Source of the DNA: Stieleria neptunia
Lineage (GTDB): Bacteria > Planctomycetota > Planctomycetia > Pirellulales > Pirellulaceae
Assembly: GCF_007754155.1 (NCBI RefSeq)
Contig: NZ_CP037423.1
Span: 1,736,001 to 1,800,000, forward strand
Length of the DNA: 64,000 nt
Direction of reading: 5' to 3'
A model generated the notes under the pieces. That model saw nothing but the letters and a program-made list of their open reading frames with translations. It made no database searches and was not told where the DNA came from. Of the stretch, positions 9,102-18,188 are shown piece after piece. Each line of letters starts with the position of its first letter. The first letter of the stretch is position 1. The translations under genes and the position numbers were made by a program.

Positions 9102-10532
9102 CTACCGATATTCATCCGCGCTGATCTTGTGTCGCTTGAGTAACTTGTTCAATCCTTGGCGTGACAGTCCGGCCTGTCGTGCGGCGCTGGCGATCACTCC
9201 CTCGTGTTTCTTCAGCAATGCAGACAGGTAAGCTCGGTCGGCCGTATCGAGGGCTTCATCGCGAGAGATTTCGGCCAAGGCGGATGTGTCGGTTGGGGGG
9301 GAATCTGGATGTTGAAGTTGCAGCGGCAAATCACCCACGTCGATTCGGTTGCCCCGAGCCAACGCGGTGGAACGTTCGATCACATTGCGAAGCTCACGAA
9401 TGTTTCCCGGCCAGTGGTAGCGCCGAAAGCACTCCGACGTTTCCGCCGAAAAACCTTGGAGTGCCGAATCGTGCGGACGGAGGAGTTTGAGGAAATGCTC
9501 GGCGAGCAACAGGACGTCGTCGCCCCGCTCGCGGAGAGGAGCCAATTCGATGTGGATGACCGCCAACCGATAAAACAGATCTTGGCGGAAACGGCCCGCA
9601 TCGACTTCGGCGTGCAAGTCGCGATTGGTCGCACAGACGAATCGCGTGTCGACCTTGATCGGCTTGTTTTCACCGACCGGTGTGAAGGTCTGTTCCTGAA
9701 TCGCACGCAATAACTTGGCCTGCGAGGCGGCGGGGAGTTCCCCGATCTCGTCAAAAAATGCGGTGCCGCCGTCGCAACGACGCAGCAATCCCTGCTGGTC
9801 TTTGATGGCTCCGGTAAACGATCCCTTGACGTGTCCGAAGACGACGGACTCGAACAGCGACTCGGGGATTGCCGTGCAGTCGATGATTTGAAACGCGTTT
9901 TCGCGACGCCCGCTGCGCTCATGAATCGCCTGGGCGATCACTTCTTTTCCGGTACCGCTTTCACCGGTGATCAAGACGTTCGTGTTGCTGACCGCGACAC
10001 GATCGACGATGTCCAGCACTTCGGTCATCGCCGCGCTCCGGCCGATGATGTTTGAAAACCCGTCAGGCCGATTGGCAGCCCCGGACGGGGACGCCGGTGC
10101 CGTGGCGGACTGGGCCGTGGCGGACTGGGCCGTGGCGGACTGTGCCGTGACGGACTGGGCCGGCTGCCCGATCGCCCGCTCGATCGCCGTCAGTAACTCG
10201 TCGAACTTGACGGGTTTGAGCAAGTAATCGGTAATCCCCAGGCGAACGCTCTCGATCGCACTGGTGACCGACGGCACGCCGGTGACCACGATCATCGGGA
10301 TGTGCGAATACTGCGTCCGGCCCTGCTGCAACAGTTCCAGCTTCAAATTGCCGGGCATGTTCAGGTCGGAAAGGACCAGGTCAAATCGGTGTTCTGCCAG
10401 GACATGGATCGCGTCGTCGGCATTCTCGACGCAAACGCATTCATAGCCTTCGTCGCGAAGCAGTTCGGCCGTGGTGTTGCGATACAGCGGCTCGTCGTCG
10501 GCGATCAGGATGCGATGTTGTGGCTGGTTCAT
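9102..10532 (-). CDS. NtrC-family sigma-54-dependent response regulator
   Basis: 476 residues: receiver (about 4-120, with ADDE, the phosphorylated Asp in LVLSDLNMP, and KPV), a low-complexity linker (about 125-158) built from pentapeptide repeats QSATA, an AAA+ sigma-54 activator domain (about 160-400; Walker A GESGTGKE, sigma-54 loop GSFTGA, Walker [10 protein letters not shown]-finger region), and a Fis-type helix-turn-helix ([21 protein letters not shown]). The contact loop has GSFTGA rather than GAFTGA, a tolerated variant. It follows the PAS kinase gene on the same strand after a 237-bp gap that carries a palindromic repeat, so the pair is a probable two-component system acting at sigma-54 promoters. 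Confidence 0.95.
   Translation of the reverse strand: MNQPQHRILIADDEPLYRNTTAELLRDEGYECVCVENADDAIHVLAEHRFDLVLSDLNMPGNLKLELLQQGRTQYSHIPMIVVTGVPSVTSAIESVRLGITDYLLKPVKFDELLTAIERAIGQPAQSVTAQSATAQSATAQSATAPASPSGAANRPDGFSNIIGRSAAMTEVLDIVDRVAVSNTNVLITGESGTGKEVIAQAIHERSGRRENAFQIIDCTAIPESLFESVVFGHVKGSFTGAIKDQQGLLRRCDGGTAFFDEIGELPAASQAKLLRAIQEQTFTPVGENKPIKVDTRFVCATNRDLHAEVDAGRFRQDLFYRLAVIHIELAPLRERGDDVLLLAEHFLKLLRPHDSALQGFSAETSECFRRYHWPGNIRELRNVIERSTALARGNRIDVGDLPLQLQHPDSPPTDTSALAEISRDEALDTADRAYLSALLKKHEGVIASAARQAGLSRQGLNKLLKRHKISADEYR
10099..10158. repeat. Four 15-bp tandem repeats inside the NtrC-type gene
   Basis: Units of GCCGTGGCGGACTGG, the last two with single substitutions, encode the QSATA/QSVTA pentapeptides of the linker. 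Because the unit is a multiple of three, copy-number change keeps the frame and alters only linker length. Confidence 0.9.
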
Positions 10533-10582
10533 CCATCAAGTTTAGCGAAACTGATCCAAAGCGGAACGCGGCCTGCCAGGGA

Positions 10583-10709
10583 GCGCTGTGAAGCATTTTT
10601 TCCCTGTGTTTCTTTGGGTTATAGCGGCAGGGCGCGAGCCCTCCGGTTCCTCATCTTTGCCAACACACCGGAGGGCTCGCGCCCTACCGCTAAAAAATGC
10701 TTCACCGTG
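10583..10709. repeat. Palindromic element of about 130 bp, copy 1
   Basis: Bounded by GTGAAGCATTTTTT and its complement, with inner arms GGGCGCGAGCCCTCCGG and its complement (CCGGAGGGCTCGCGCCC). It closely matches 18189-18318 (opposite orientation) and 53902-54030. It sits between the kinase and regulator genes. No coding capacity; MITE- or REP-like in form. Confidence 0.85.
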
Positions 10710-10770
10710 TAGGCTGCCAGGCAATGCGTTGTCCGGGTTCGCCCGGGGTTCAGCGGTTGGCACCACAACA

Positions 10771-12003
10771 CTACGTTTTGATCTCCAACCGTCTGGGCAA
10801 GTGCACGGTAAAGCGGCTGCCGTGACCGGGCCGGCTGGCGACGTCAATCGTACCGTTCATCGCCTCGACAATGCTCCGCGTGACCGACAGTCCGAGCCCC
10901 ATGCCTTGGCCGACGGTTTCGGTCTTGGTGCTGAAGAACGGATCAAAGATCTGATCCAGGTGCTCAACGGGAATCCCACATCCCTGGTCGGACACGGTGA
11001 TCTTCAACGTGTCGGCGTCGGTCTGGGTGATCACGCGGACCGATTGACCGGGCTGCGACGCCTGGATCGCGTTGTGCACCAGATTCAACAGGACTTGTTT
11101 CAGTTCGCCTTCACGCAAGACCACTTCATCCGCGTCCAGGTTCGCGACGGGTTCCATCGCGGAAAATTCGATCTGGGGATCGACTTTGGTTTTCCGTGCC
11201 AAGGGCCGCGCGAGCGAGACGACGACCTCGATGGTCCGCTGGATCGAAAACTGCGTGGCCGCTTGCCGGCTGGGACGGTACAGCTGATACATCTGGTGCG
11301 TGATTCCGCTGATGCGATCGATTTCCCGGTCGATCATTTCGAACTTGTCGAAGTGTTGGATGTCCGTCGGCAATCGTCGTTTGATCAGCAACAGCGCGTT
11401 GCGAATGCCGGCCAGCGGGTTGTTGATTTCGTGAGCCACCCCGGCGGCCAATTCGCCGAGCGCGGCGAGTTGCTGCATTTTCGCGCGGTGTTTCTCCAGT
11501 TCGGCGACACGGGCGGTCCGCTCCTGGACCAGTTGTTCCAAGTGTTCGTTGTGCAGCCGCAATTGTTCCCGCATCGCACGGCGGTCTTCGATGTCGCGGA
11601 TGCTGACGCGGCATCCCAACGACCGGCCGGCGGCGTCGATCATCGGCTGCCAGGAGACGGCGACCCAGCGGCCGGTTCCGTCGCGACGCGACACCTTGAA
11701 CTCAATGTGATTGCCGGTGCTGCCCTCAGCCATCTCCCGCAAATAGCCGGTCAGCCGTTCGTGATCCTGAGCGTCAAACAACGGCAACGGATAGTCGTCC
11801 ATCTGCAAACATTCGGCGGCCGAGTAACCGGTGAATCGTTCGACCGCGGGATTGACCCACAACAATTCCCCCTGCGTGCCGTGCCAGGCTTCCCAGTCGT
11901 ACGTGCAGTCGGCGATCGCCCGAAAATACTCCGCCGGAATCGGCTCGCCGCGGCGCGGCAACGGCGGATCAAGTGGATGGGGTTGGGGATTCTCCACTGT
12001 CAT
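10771..12003 (-). CDS. Cytoplasmic PAS-domain sensor histidine kinase (NtrB-like)
   Basis: 410 residues with no membrane segment. A PAS/PAC sensor occupies about 25-145 (ERFTGYSAAECLQMDDYPLP; GTGRWVAVSWQPMID), followed by a coiled coil (about 145-180), the HisKA dimerisation helix with phosphoacceptor His near residue 192 (AAGVAHEINNPLAG), and an HATPase_c domain (N box LVHNAIQAS; G1 DQGCGIP; G2 GMGLGLSV). I use the ATG at 12003, which overlaps the esterase stop as TGATG; a GTG three bases upstream is possible. The overlap implies translational coupling with the esterase, and the next gene is its likely NtrC-type partner. Confidence 0.93.
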   Translation of the reverse strand: MTVENPQPHPLDPPLPRRGEPIPAEYFRAIADCTYDWEAWHGTQGELLWVNPAVERFTGYSAAECLQMDDYPLPLFDAQDHERLTGYLREMAEGSTGNHIEFKVSRRDGTGRWVAVSWQPMIDAAGRSLGCRVSIRDIEDRRAMREQLRLHNEHLEQLVQERTARVAELEKHRAKMQQLAALGELAAGVAHEINNPLAGIRNALLLIKRRLPTDIQHFDKFEMIDREIDRISGITHQMYQLYRPSRQAATQFSIQRTIEVVVSLARPLARKTKVDPQIEFSAMEPVANLDADEVVLREGELKQVLLNLVHNAIQASQPGQSVRVITQTDADTLKITVSDQGCGIPVEHLDQIFDPFFSTKTETVGQGMGLGLSVTRSIVEAMNGTIDVASRPGHGSRFTVHLPRRLEIKT

Positions 12004-13175
12004 CACTGTTTCTCCAACTGCAGCATCGCCTCGGCGAGTGCTTTGCCGAAACGAATGAAGGTCTTGCCGCTTCCCAGGTAGTGGTATTCGGCGTTGGATG
12101 CACAGCGATCCCAGATGCTCTGCTCCTGCGCGGTCAATTCACCGTCACCGAATCCGTATCGGTCGCATTCCTTCTGAAACGTCTCCGGCGTCATCTGACC
12201 CTGTTTGACCCGCTGCTTCCAATTGCCGGTCAGCCGCCGTTTCCAGTAGATGTCGCTCAGCTGGAGATCGTAAAACGGTCCGCTGTCGACCGCGATGACG
12301 TTGCCGCGAAAGCGTGCTGCTACGTACTGGTCGTATTGCTGCACGGCTGCGAATTGGGCCTTGCGAAATTCACTGACCGGTAACCCCTTGTCAAATTTCC
12401 GACTGTCTGGGTCCGTGCCGTAGACGCCCAAGATGCCCACAATGAACGGCAGCGTCGGTGTATCGAACTGCTGGCGGACGTCGCGGATGAAATGGATCAT
12501 GTTGTCGGTGTATTGATCGATGTGATGTCGATTGCACATGTCATTCCAGCCCTGGAACCAGACGAACCCGGCAAGTTCATAGCCTTGGCTTGCATCGTAC
12601 GTCGGGACCAATTTCTTGAGACCCTCGGTGTCCCGGAGCGTCGACTGCACGAACCGGATCATTTCGCGGTAGTAGTGTCCCACACTCTCCACCTCGGGGA
12701 CGTTGCCACGTTCTATCTCGTTCGCGCTGGGCTGGTACGTTCCCGCGCCGGGAGGGCGGAAGTCGACGGCCAGCGATTTACCGCCCCACGCGGTCTTGAT
12801 GATCAACACCGGTTCGTCGATCGCATGGTCGATGAAGATGCCAAAACCGTATTCGGGACCGATCCGTTGATCGTCAAAACCGTAACCGATGGCTACCTTG
12901 CCTTGCCGTACCGTCTCACCGTCGCGTCCGCCCGTCCGGTAGGTGATCCAGGCGTCCTCACAGACGACCGGATCACCCTCGCGGTTCAGGACCACGTCCA
13001 GGAGCCCCGCGGTTGCCGGATCGTCCCGCAAGGCCGAGAACGTGTGTTGATGCGCCGAGCCCTGCATGTTGGACTGCCCGGCCAGGATGTAGACCTTCAA
13101 GGGTCCGGCAGCCGAAACGGCATGGAAGGAGAACGCAGTGATCGCCGTTGCGGCGAGTCTGATGACAGTTTTCAT
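12003..13175 (-). CDS. Sialate O-acetylesterase family protein (SASA), exported
   Basis: 390 residues. Start MKTVIRLAATAITAFSFHAVSAAG gives a signal peptide, so I reject the longer upstream frame, which runs into the insertion sequence. The SASA/DUF303 esterase block GPLKVYILAGQSNMQGSAHQ contains the catalytic Ser (GQSNM), and GFVWFQGWNDMCNRHHI supplies the conserved W-Q-G/N-D block. It should deacetylate carbohydrate O-acetyl groups in the periplasm or outside. Ancestrally the ATG was one base after the DUF1552 stop (TAAGATG); an insertion sequence now separates them, so its original cotranscription is broken unless the element supplies a promoter. Confidence 0.88.
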   Translation of the reverse strand: MKTVIRLAATAITAFSFHAVSAAGPLKVYILAGQSNMQGSAHQHTFSALRDDPATAGLLDVVLNREGDPVVCEDAWITYRTGGRDGETVRQGKVAIGYGFDDQRIGPEYGFGIFIDHAIDEPVLIIKTAWGGKSLAVDFRPPGAGTYQPSANEIERGNVPEVESVGHYYREMIRFVQSTLRDTEGLKKLVPTYDASQGYELAGFVWFQGWNDMCNRHHIDQYTDNMIHFIRDVRQQFDTPTLPFIVGILGVYGTDPDSRKFDKGLPVSEFRKAQFAAVQQYDQYVAARFRGNVIAVDSGPFYDLQLSDIYWKRRLTGNWKQRVKQGQMTPETFQKECDRYGFGDGELTAQEQSIWDRCASNAEYHYLGSGKTFIRFGKALAEAMLQLEKQ

Positions 13176-13194
13176 CTTAGGACCGCCGGAACAA

Positions 13195-14166
13195 TTAGTG
13201 TCGGTTAATTGGCGAGAATCGATAGTTCCATCTCGGTATTTGTTCGTCAAAAACTGTACGCAGAGCTGCTTTCATTGTTGCGGTCGCGTTCTCACCCGTC
13301 TCGTACAACCCTCGCAAGACGTTGACCGTAGTGCGAAGGCCGGTCCGAGTCGATGTGTTCCGCATCAACTTGACAACTGTTTCCAACTTATCGAAAAGCA
13401 TCCCGGAGCAAGCACGTCCAAGATGCGGAAAAAAACGGCGTTCAATCGGATTGTATTTTGAACAGTAGCTTGGATAGTGGGCTACCCGAATTTCGATGCC
13501 GATCGTGTCGACCAACTTTTGAAGGTAGTGCTTGAAGATGTATTTTGAAGCTGAGTTGCTACCGCCGCAATCGCACAATAGCAAAATGGAATTGGTATCC
13601 GGATAACAACGTTTCCCTATCCGGTTCCAGTACCATTTGAGGCTATCGGTCGCGAAGCGACTCGTCTCGTGAGAGAGTCCAATGTTGACGTGCCCAGCAT
13701 TTCGTCCGATGTCGTAGATTCCGTGAGGAATCACAACGCCATCAGCCCAACTCGGAAAGTCGTGGTCGAACGCTTCAATGGGCTCTGTGGTGCGAATGCG
13801 ACCGGCCCGGTAAAGACGGCCCAGGAATTCTTTGCTTTTTGTGTCGATCGAAAAGACCGGATTGCCGGCAGCCTGATAGCTCTCCACATGTCCTGCGATG
13901 AGATCAAACTGCTGCTCGCGATCCGCTGACAAGCCACCGGAAATAGTTTTGATCATTTTTCGAAAACCGATCTTCAAGCTATTCAGCCAAGCGGAGACCG
14001 TCTTGTCGCTCACAGGGGTGCCGGCCTCGGCCGCCTTCTCAGCCATTTCAGTGGAGGCCAGGTTTGTGTAAACCACGTCGGGCTCATCAGGATCGCCTCC
14101 AACACGAACGCTCAATAGTTCGTTCAGATTGTCTTCGAGGTCGGGATCGGTTTCGATCTTTTTTTT
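13195..14166 (-). CDS. ISAzo13-like transposase, catalytic part (frame B)
   Basis: The frame runs open from the A-run at 14166 to the stop at 13195; it has no ATG near its 5' end (first non-ATG start TTG at 14115), so it is probably expressed by a -1 shift from frame A. Joined, the protein would be about 410 residues, normal for ISAzo13. Catalytic residues visible: first Asp in FSIDTKSKE, second Asp in LLLCDCGGSNSASK, Glu in YNPIERRFFPHL. These match the family pattern (VDTK, DGGGSN-like, NPIEHRLFPH). No internal stop, so it may be active. Confidence 0.82.
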   Translation of the reverse strand, partial: KKKIETDPDLEDNLNELLSVRVGGDPDEPDVVYTNLASTEMAEKAAEAGTPVSDKTVSAWLNSLKIGFRKMIKTISGGLSADREQQFDLIAGHVESYQAAGNPVFSIDTKSKEFLGRLYRAGRIRTTEPIEAFDHDFPSWADGVVIPHGIYDIGRNAGHVNIGLSHETSRFATDSLKWYWNRIGKRCYPDTNSILLLCDCGGSNSASKYIFKHYLQKLVDTIGIEIRVAHYPSYCSKYNPIERRFFPHLGRACSGMLFDKLETVVKLMRNTSTRTGLRTTVNVLRGLYETGENATATMKAALRTVFDEQIPRWNYRFSPINRH

Positions 14167-14429
14167 CGTCCAGCACCTGGCCGCCGTATCCTACCTTTCG
14201 CCGGATCATTGGAGAGTTGATCGAGCTCAGCGATACCTCGTTCGATGGTGCGAGTCGAGCAGCCCAGTAATTGACTGATGTACGGTACACCTCCTCGCCC
14301 GAGACGCTGTGCCTCGACAGCCGCGAACCGACGGCGATCCTTTTCGGACAAGGTTGAATAAAAATCGACTGCTCGCTTGGCAGCCAGATCGTCAAGCTGA
14401 TTTTCGAATACAAACGCCATCCTTGGCAC
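14124..14429 (-). CDS. ISAzo13-like transposase, N-terminal part (frame A)
   Basis: 101 residues with a helix-turn-helix region (LSEKDRRRFAAVEAQRLGRGG, then ISQLLGCSTRTIERGIAELD) and a basic end (RIRRPGAGRKKR) just where frame B takes over. The DNA-binding part of ISAzo13 transposases has this form. Start ATG at 14429 or the Met three codons on. Read alone it stops 12 codons after the slippery run. See the frameshift site at 14160-14166. Confidence 0.8.
   Translation of the reverse strand: MPRMAFVFENQLDDLAAKRAVDFYSTLSEKDRRRFAAVEAQRLGRGGVPYISQLLGCSTRTIERGIAELDQLSNDPAKGRIRRPGAGRKKRSKPIPTSKTI
14160..14166 (-). promoter_or_regulatory. Probable -1 ribosomal frameshift site (A AAA AAA)
   Basis: On the minus strand, frame A reads CGA AAA AAA AGA. 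An eight-A run (14166-14159) followed by G gives the slippery heptamer A_AAA_AAA. Slipping back one base moves the ribosome exactly from frame A (first bases congruent to 14429) into frame B, reading AAA AAA AAG ATC GAA with no stop. Programmed shifting is inferred; a fixed indel is the alternative. Confidence 0.6.
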
Positions 14430-14505
14430 CCTCGCTGGTGGATTGAGACGCGGAAAGTCTACCCCATCCAGCGAAAACCCGCGACACTAATTGTTCCGGC
14501 GGTCC

Positions 14506-15759
14506 TTAGGACAGTTCCAGCCCGGTCATTGTGCCGCTGCCGGTCCCGAAGCTGTCGGTTTCCATGCCCAGTCGTTGCAGCATGGAAACAAACAAGTTGG
14601 GCAGCGGATAATTGTTGTCGCGGTCAAACGCCAAATGTTGTCCGTGTCGGAATCCGCCACCGGCCAACAGCATCGGCATGTTCTTGGTATCGTGGCTGCT
14701 GGCGTTGCCCAGGTTCGAACCGAACAGCACCATCGTCGAATCGAGCAGCGATCCTTCCTCCTCCGTACTCTCGTGCAGTTTCTTCAGGAAACCACGTAGT
14801 TCTTGGATCAGCGCGGATTCGACAAGCGTCAGTTGAGCGATTTTGTCCGGATCTTTGCCGTGATGCGACAGGTTGTGATAATCGGCGTCGACACCGGGGA
14901 TCACGGGGACCGCGTTCATGCCGGAAATGTTGTATGTCAGGAAACGCGTCGAATCGGTCTCCAGTGCCAGGTGCATGACGTCGTACATCAGCCGCATGCA
15001 TTCCACAATCTTTTTGCTGTCCGGTTCGTCCCGCGGCGGTTTTGCATCGACGTGTGGCTTGGGCTTTTGTTCCCAGGCTTCGGCTTTGGCCAATCGCCGT
15101 TCGGCTTCCCGAACGGCTTCGAAATACTGGTCCAATTTCTCGCGGTCGCGACCGGTCAGGTTTCTCTGCAGGCGTTTGGTTTTGTCCATCACGACATCCA
15201 AAACACTTTGGCCATCTTGCAATCGTTGCATCTGCCGCGCCTGCTCGTCTGCTTTTCCGGCGAGAAATAATTTTCGAAAGACGAACGACGGTCGCGTCAG
15301 CGTCGGGATTTCTACGCCGCTCCGCGACCACGACAGCCCCGGACCGGAACTGCTCAATGAAAGCGACGCGAAACGCGTTTCACTGCCGAACTGGGCCGCG
15401 GCCAATTGATCCAACGAAATCGTGTTGCGAAATCCTGCGCTGTTGGGATGGGGCGCACAGGTCAGGTACGACTTGTAGGACGAGTGTCCGCCGCCGACTT
15501 CGGGGTGTGACGCGCCCGAGATCACGGTGAATTGATTGCGAAACTCGGCCAACAACTTCAAGTAGGTCGGCGGTTCATAGTTGCGCCCCGATTGCTGCGG
15601 AATCATGTTGGGGGCGTGCAGGCCCAGTCCGACGTCGATCGCAACGATCCGCCGTCGCGGGCGATTGGCCGCAGCGGCAGAAGTCCTGGATTCAAAAAAC
15701 GGGAGCGCCATGGCCACTCCGCAGCCGCGCAGGATCGTTCGACGATGATGTTTTGTCAT
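14506..15759 (-). CDS. DUF1552 protein with Tat-like signal
   Basis: 417 residues. The N-terminus MTKHHRRTILRGCGVAMALPF has a twin-arginine signal typical of this planctomycete family, then the DUF1552 core (VAIDVGLGLHAPNMIPQ; VISGASHPEVGGGHSS; DADYHNLSHHGKDP; LFGSNLGNASSHDTKNMPML). The fold is related to sulfatase/alkaline phosphatase-like DUF1501 proteins, but the substrate is unknown. It overlaps the upstream cytochrome-type gene by ATGA (translational coupling), as is usual for this pair in planctomycetes. Its TAA stop at 14506-14508 is one half of the target duplication of the insertion sequence. Confidence 0.9.
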   Translation of the reverse strand: MTKHHRRTILRGCGVAMALPFFESRTSAAAANRPRRRIVAIDVGLGLHAPNMIPQQSGRNYEPPTYLKLLAEFRNQFTVISGASHPEVGGGHSSYKSYLTCAPHPNSAGFRNTISLDQLAAAQFGSETRFASLSLSSSGPGLSWSRSGVEIPTLTRPSFVFRKLFLAGKADEQARQMQRLQDGQSVLDVVMDKTKRLQRNLTGRDREKLDQYFEAVREAERRLAKAEAWEQKPKPHVDAKPPRDEPDSKKIVECMRLMYDVMHLALETDSTRFLTYNISGMNAVPVIPGVDADYHNLSHHGKDPDKIAQLTLVESALIQELRGFLKKLHESTEEEGSLLDSTMVLFGSNLGNASSHDTKNMPMLLAGGGFRHGQHLAFDRDNNYPLPNLFVSMLQRLGMETDSFGTGSGTMTGLELS

Positions 15760-18119
15760 GGTTCTTGAAAGGTGGGGTGTTGCACGATGGCATGGATCAG
15801 CGAACGGAACCCGTAATCCTGCCGGCGGGTTTGACCAACGATGTCTTCGACCGAGCGGCGATCGGCAAATCCTATCTTACGCCCCAAGGCATACGTCATC
15901 AGCTTGCCGGCCAGATTTCGGGCCAGCTGATCGGGGTTGGCGGCGAGAATCCGCTTGAAGTCGTCGACGTGATGGATCGTTTGCCCATCCGGCATGACCG
16001 CCGTGGCATCAACAGGCAATCCGATCCGGTATCGCACCCAGGCATAGGTAAACGGCGCTTGCTTCCGATTCGGTCGTCGTGCGTCCGGTGACATGGTTCG
16101 GTAGGCGTCGCGATAACCGCCGATCGGATCAAAACACTCGAGCGCGAATCCGGGCGGGTCGATCTGGCGATGGCAGGCGGCACACGACTCGATGTCACGA
16201 TGTTTGGCCAGCTGTTCGCCGATCGTGGTCGCGCCACGAATGTCTGGTTCGATCGACCCCACATTGTCCGGCGGCGGCGGCGTCGGTTGACCCAGGATGT
16301 TCTCCAAAATCCACGCACCACGCAGCACCGGTGACGTGTACGTTCCATTGGCGGTGACCTTCAACACGCTGGCCTGCGTTAACAATCCGCCACGTGGGCT
16401 GTCCGGTGGCAGCTGTACTTTGCGAAACGCCTGGCCCTCCACACCCTCGATGCCATAGTGACTGGCAAGCCGCCCGTTAAGAAAGCTGAACTGCGAATCA
16501 ACAAAGTTCACGAGGCTGAGATCGTTGTCCAGGATCTCGTCGAAAAACCGTTCCGTCTCCTCGACCATCGAAAGCCGCAACAATTCGTCAAACTCCGGGT
16601 ACAGATTCGCGTCCGGTTCGGTGAAATTGATCTCGCGCAGGTCAAGCCACTGGCCGGCAAAGTTTTTGATAAAGGCCGACGCCCTGGGCGATGCCAACAT
16701 CCGTTCCACCTGCTGCACCAGCACGTCGCCCTGCCGCAGCGCACCGTCGTCGGCCAGATCCGTCAATTCGTCATCCGGCATCGTGCTCCACAAAAAGTAC
16801 GACAACCGTGCCGCCAACGCGTGGGGGCTGATCTGCGATGTTCCCGGCTCGTTTAGGAACAGAAAGTCGGGCGAACAGAGGACGGCTTTCAAACTGACTC
16901 GCAATGCGGATTCAAACGTCCGACCATCGGCGACCGCTGAAGAGAACAGTTGCAAGTAGGCATCCGCTTCGGTCGGCTCGATCGGGCGTCGAAAGGCCCG
17001 CGGCAACAACCGCTGCAGAATCTCTCTCGCATCGTCTCGGCCGGCCGTCTCAAGATCGAGATCGCCGAGCAATTGGGCACGCCCCGGCGGGGGCCATTCG
17101 TCCAGGGGACCTTCGATCACGATGTCACCGATTTCAATTCCCGGTTCCGGCCAGGTGTCGGCGTCCTTTCGGGTGTCGCGGGTGCCATAACATTTGGGCT
17201 GGAATGTGCCTCCGTCTTCCACCAGGCGATCGGTGAATTCGATCGTCGTCCACTGCCCGGGCGAGACGTCATAGTAACCCACCAAGTGACGTTCGCTACG
17301 ATTGACAATCGTATCGCCTCCATAGATTCGCAACGTGACCGGTTTGTCGCTCTGCACCGCCCGGACCCGCATCGTGCCACGATACGTTCCCGCGGGGGCT
17401 CGCAAGCGAGCAAAGTTGACCAGGTTGGTGGGACAATAGCCGGACTGGAAAATCACCAATCCGTCGTCAGTGCGGCGAAACATCTTGCCGATTTGTTTGT
17501 CCAATTGCGGACGGCCCCGCCAGTCCACTTGTTCGAGCAGATTCGTTTCATGACGAATCCGCTCAGGCGGGGCGCCGCCGCCAAAAACGGCATCAAGAAC
17601 TTGATCGGCGGCTTCCAGGTAGGCTGCCATCGCTTCGGCGGAAACCGCCAAGCCTTCGCCCACGGTGTCGAAACCGTCGGTCGAAGCATCGTCGGGCAAT
17701 CCGTTCACCGTGATTTGGATTTGAAACAGATCGCGCACCGTGTTTTGGTATTCGTGACGATTCAATCGCCGCAGCACCACATCACGGCGGCGGGATTCGG
17801 CTGCGACCAGCTCCTTCGCCAGTGCCGCGGTGAACGCGGCCGACTCGGCGGAATCCGGGCGCGGTTCATCGGCCGGCGGCATTTCGCCCGCAGCGACCCG
17901 ATCGTGAACCCGAATCCATCGCCGCGCCGTTTCTTCACCGGCAAGATCGACGTCCAACCGATCAATGCTGAAACCGCCCTCGGGGGACTCGCCGCTGTGG
18001 CAACCGACACAGTGGGCTTCGGTGAATCCAGTCCATTCGGCCGGTGTTTCGGCCCGTAGCGAAGCGCCGGTGTATGGCAGGGCCGCAACCACGGCCACGA
18101 TAATCATTTGAAGTTTCAT
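15756..18119 (-). CDS. DUF1587/1595/1592/1588/1585 protein with c-type haem motifs
   Basis: 787 residues from ATG 18119 (MKLQMIIVAVVAALPYTGASL, signal peptide); the longer frame upstream reads through a repeat and is rejected. An N-terminal cytochrome block has HCVGCHSGESPEGG; the DUF1587 region follows (RRDVVLRRLNRHEYQNTVRDL), then a carbohydrate-binding-like stretch, DUF1595/DUF1592 (ARLSYFLWSTMPDDEL), DUF1588 with a second haem motif (ESCAACHRQIDPPGFALE) and DUF1585 at the end. These large secreted proteins are a planctomycete hallmark and are suspected in extracellular polymer breakdown coupled to electron transfer, unproven. First gene of the cluster with DUF1552, esterase and two-component genes. 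Confidence 0.92.
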   Translation of the reverse strand: MKLQMIIVAVVAALPYTGASLRAETPAEWTGFTEAHCVGCHSGESPEGGFSIDRLDVDLAGEETARRWIRVHDRVAAGEMPPADEPRPDSAESAAFTAALAKELVAAESRRRDVVLRRLNRHEYQNTVRDLFQIQITVNGLPDDASTDGFDTVGEGLAVSAEAMAAYLEAADQVLDAVFGGGAPPERIRHETNLLEQVDWRGRPQLDKQIGKMFRRTDDGLVIFQSGYCPTNLVNFARLRAPAGTYRGTMRVRAVQSDKPVTLRIYGGDTIVNRSERHLVGYYDVSPGQWTTIEFTDRLVEDGGTFQPKCYGTRDTRKDADTWPEPGIEIGDIVIEGPLDEWPPPGRAQLLGDLDLETAGRDDAREILQRLLPRAFRRPIEPTEADAYLQLFSSAVADGRTFESALRVSLKAVLCSPDFLFLNEPGTSQISPHALAARLSYFLWSTMPDDELTDLADDGALRQGDVLVQQVERMLASPRASAFIKNFAGQWLDLREINFTEPDANLYPEFDELLRLSMVEETERFFDEILDNDLSLVNFVDSQFSFLNGRLASHYGIEGVEGQAFRKVQLPPDSPRGGLLTQASVLKVTANGTYTSPVLRGAWILENILGQPTPPPPDNVGSIEPDIRGATTIGEQLAKHRDIESCAACHRQIDPPGFALECFDPIGGYRDAYRTMSPDARRPNRKQAPFTYAWVRYRIGLPVDATAVMPDGQTIHHVDDFKRILAANPDQLARNLAGKLMTYALGRKIGFADRRSVEDIVGQTRRQDYGFRSLIHAIVQHPTFQEP

Positions 18120-18188
18120 AATCGACGATCTTAGCGACTTATAGCATGGCATGGGGGAGGCGACGCCACCTGCACGCCCCCCGGGGCA

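Larger units (their letters stand above)
13180..14505 (-). mobile_element. ISAzo13-like insertion sequence, complete, with 24-bp inverted repeats
   Basis: A 1326-bp element. Terminal inverted repeats are identical over 24 bp (left 13180-13203 beginning GGACCGCCGGAACAATTAGT; right 14482-14505 is its complement). A 3-bp direct duplication TTA flanks it (13177-13179 and 14506-14508). It encodes one transposase in two overlapping frames. On the minus strand the duplicated trinucleotide is TAA, the stop codon of the DUF1552 gene, so the insertion left that gene intact. Family assignment rests on the DDE blocks of the transposase. Confidence 0.9.
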
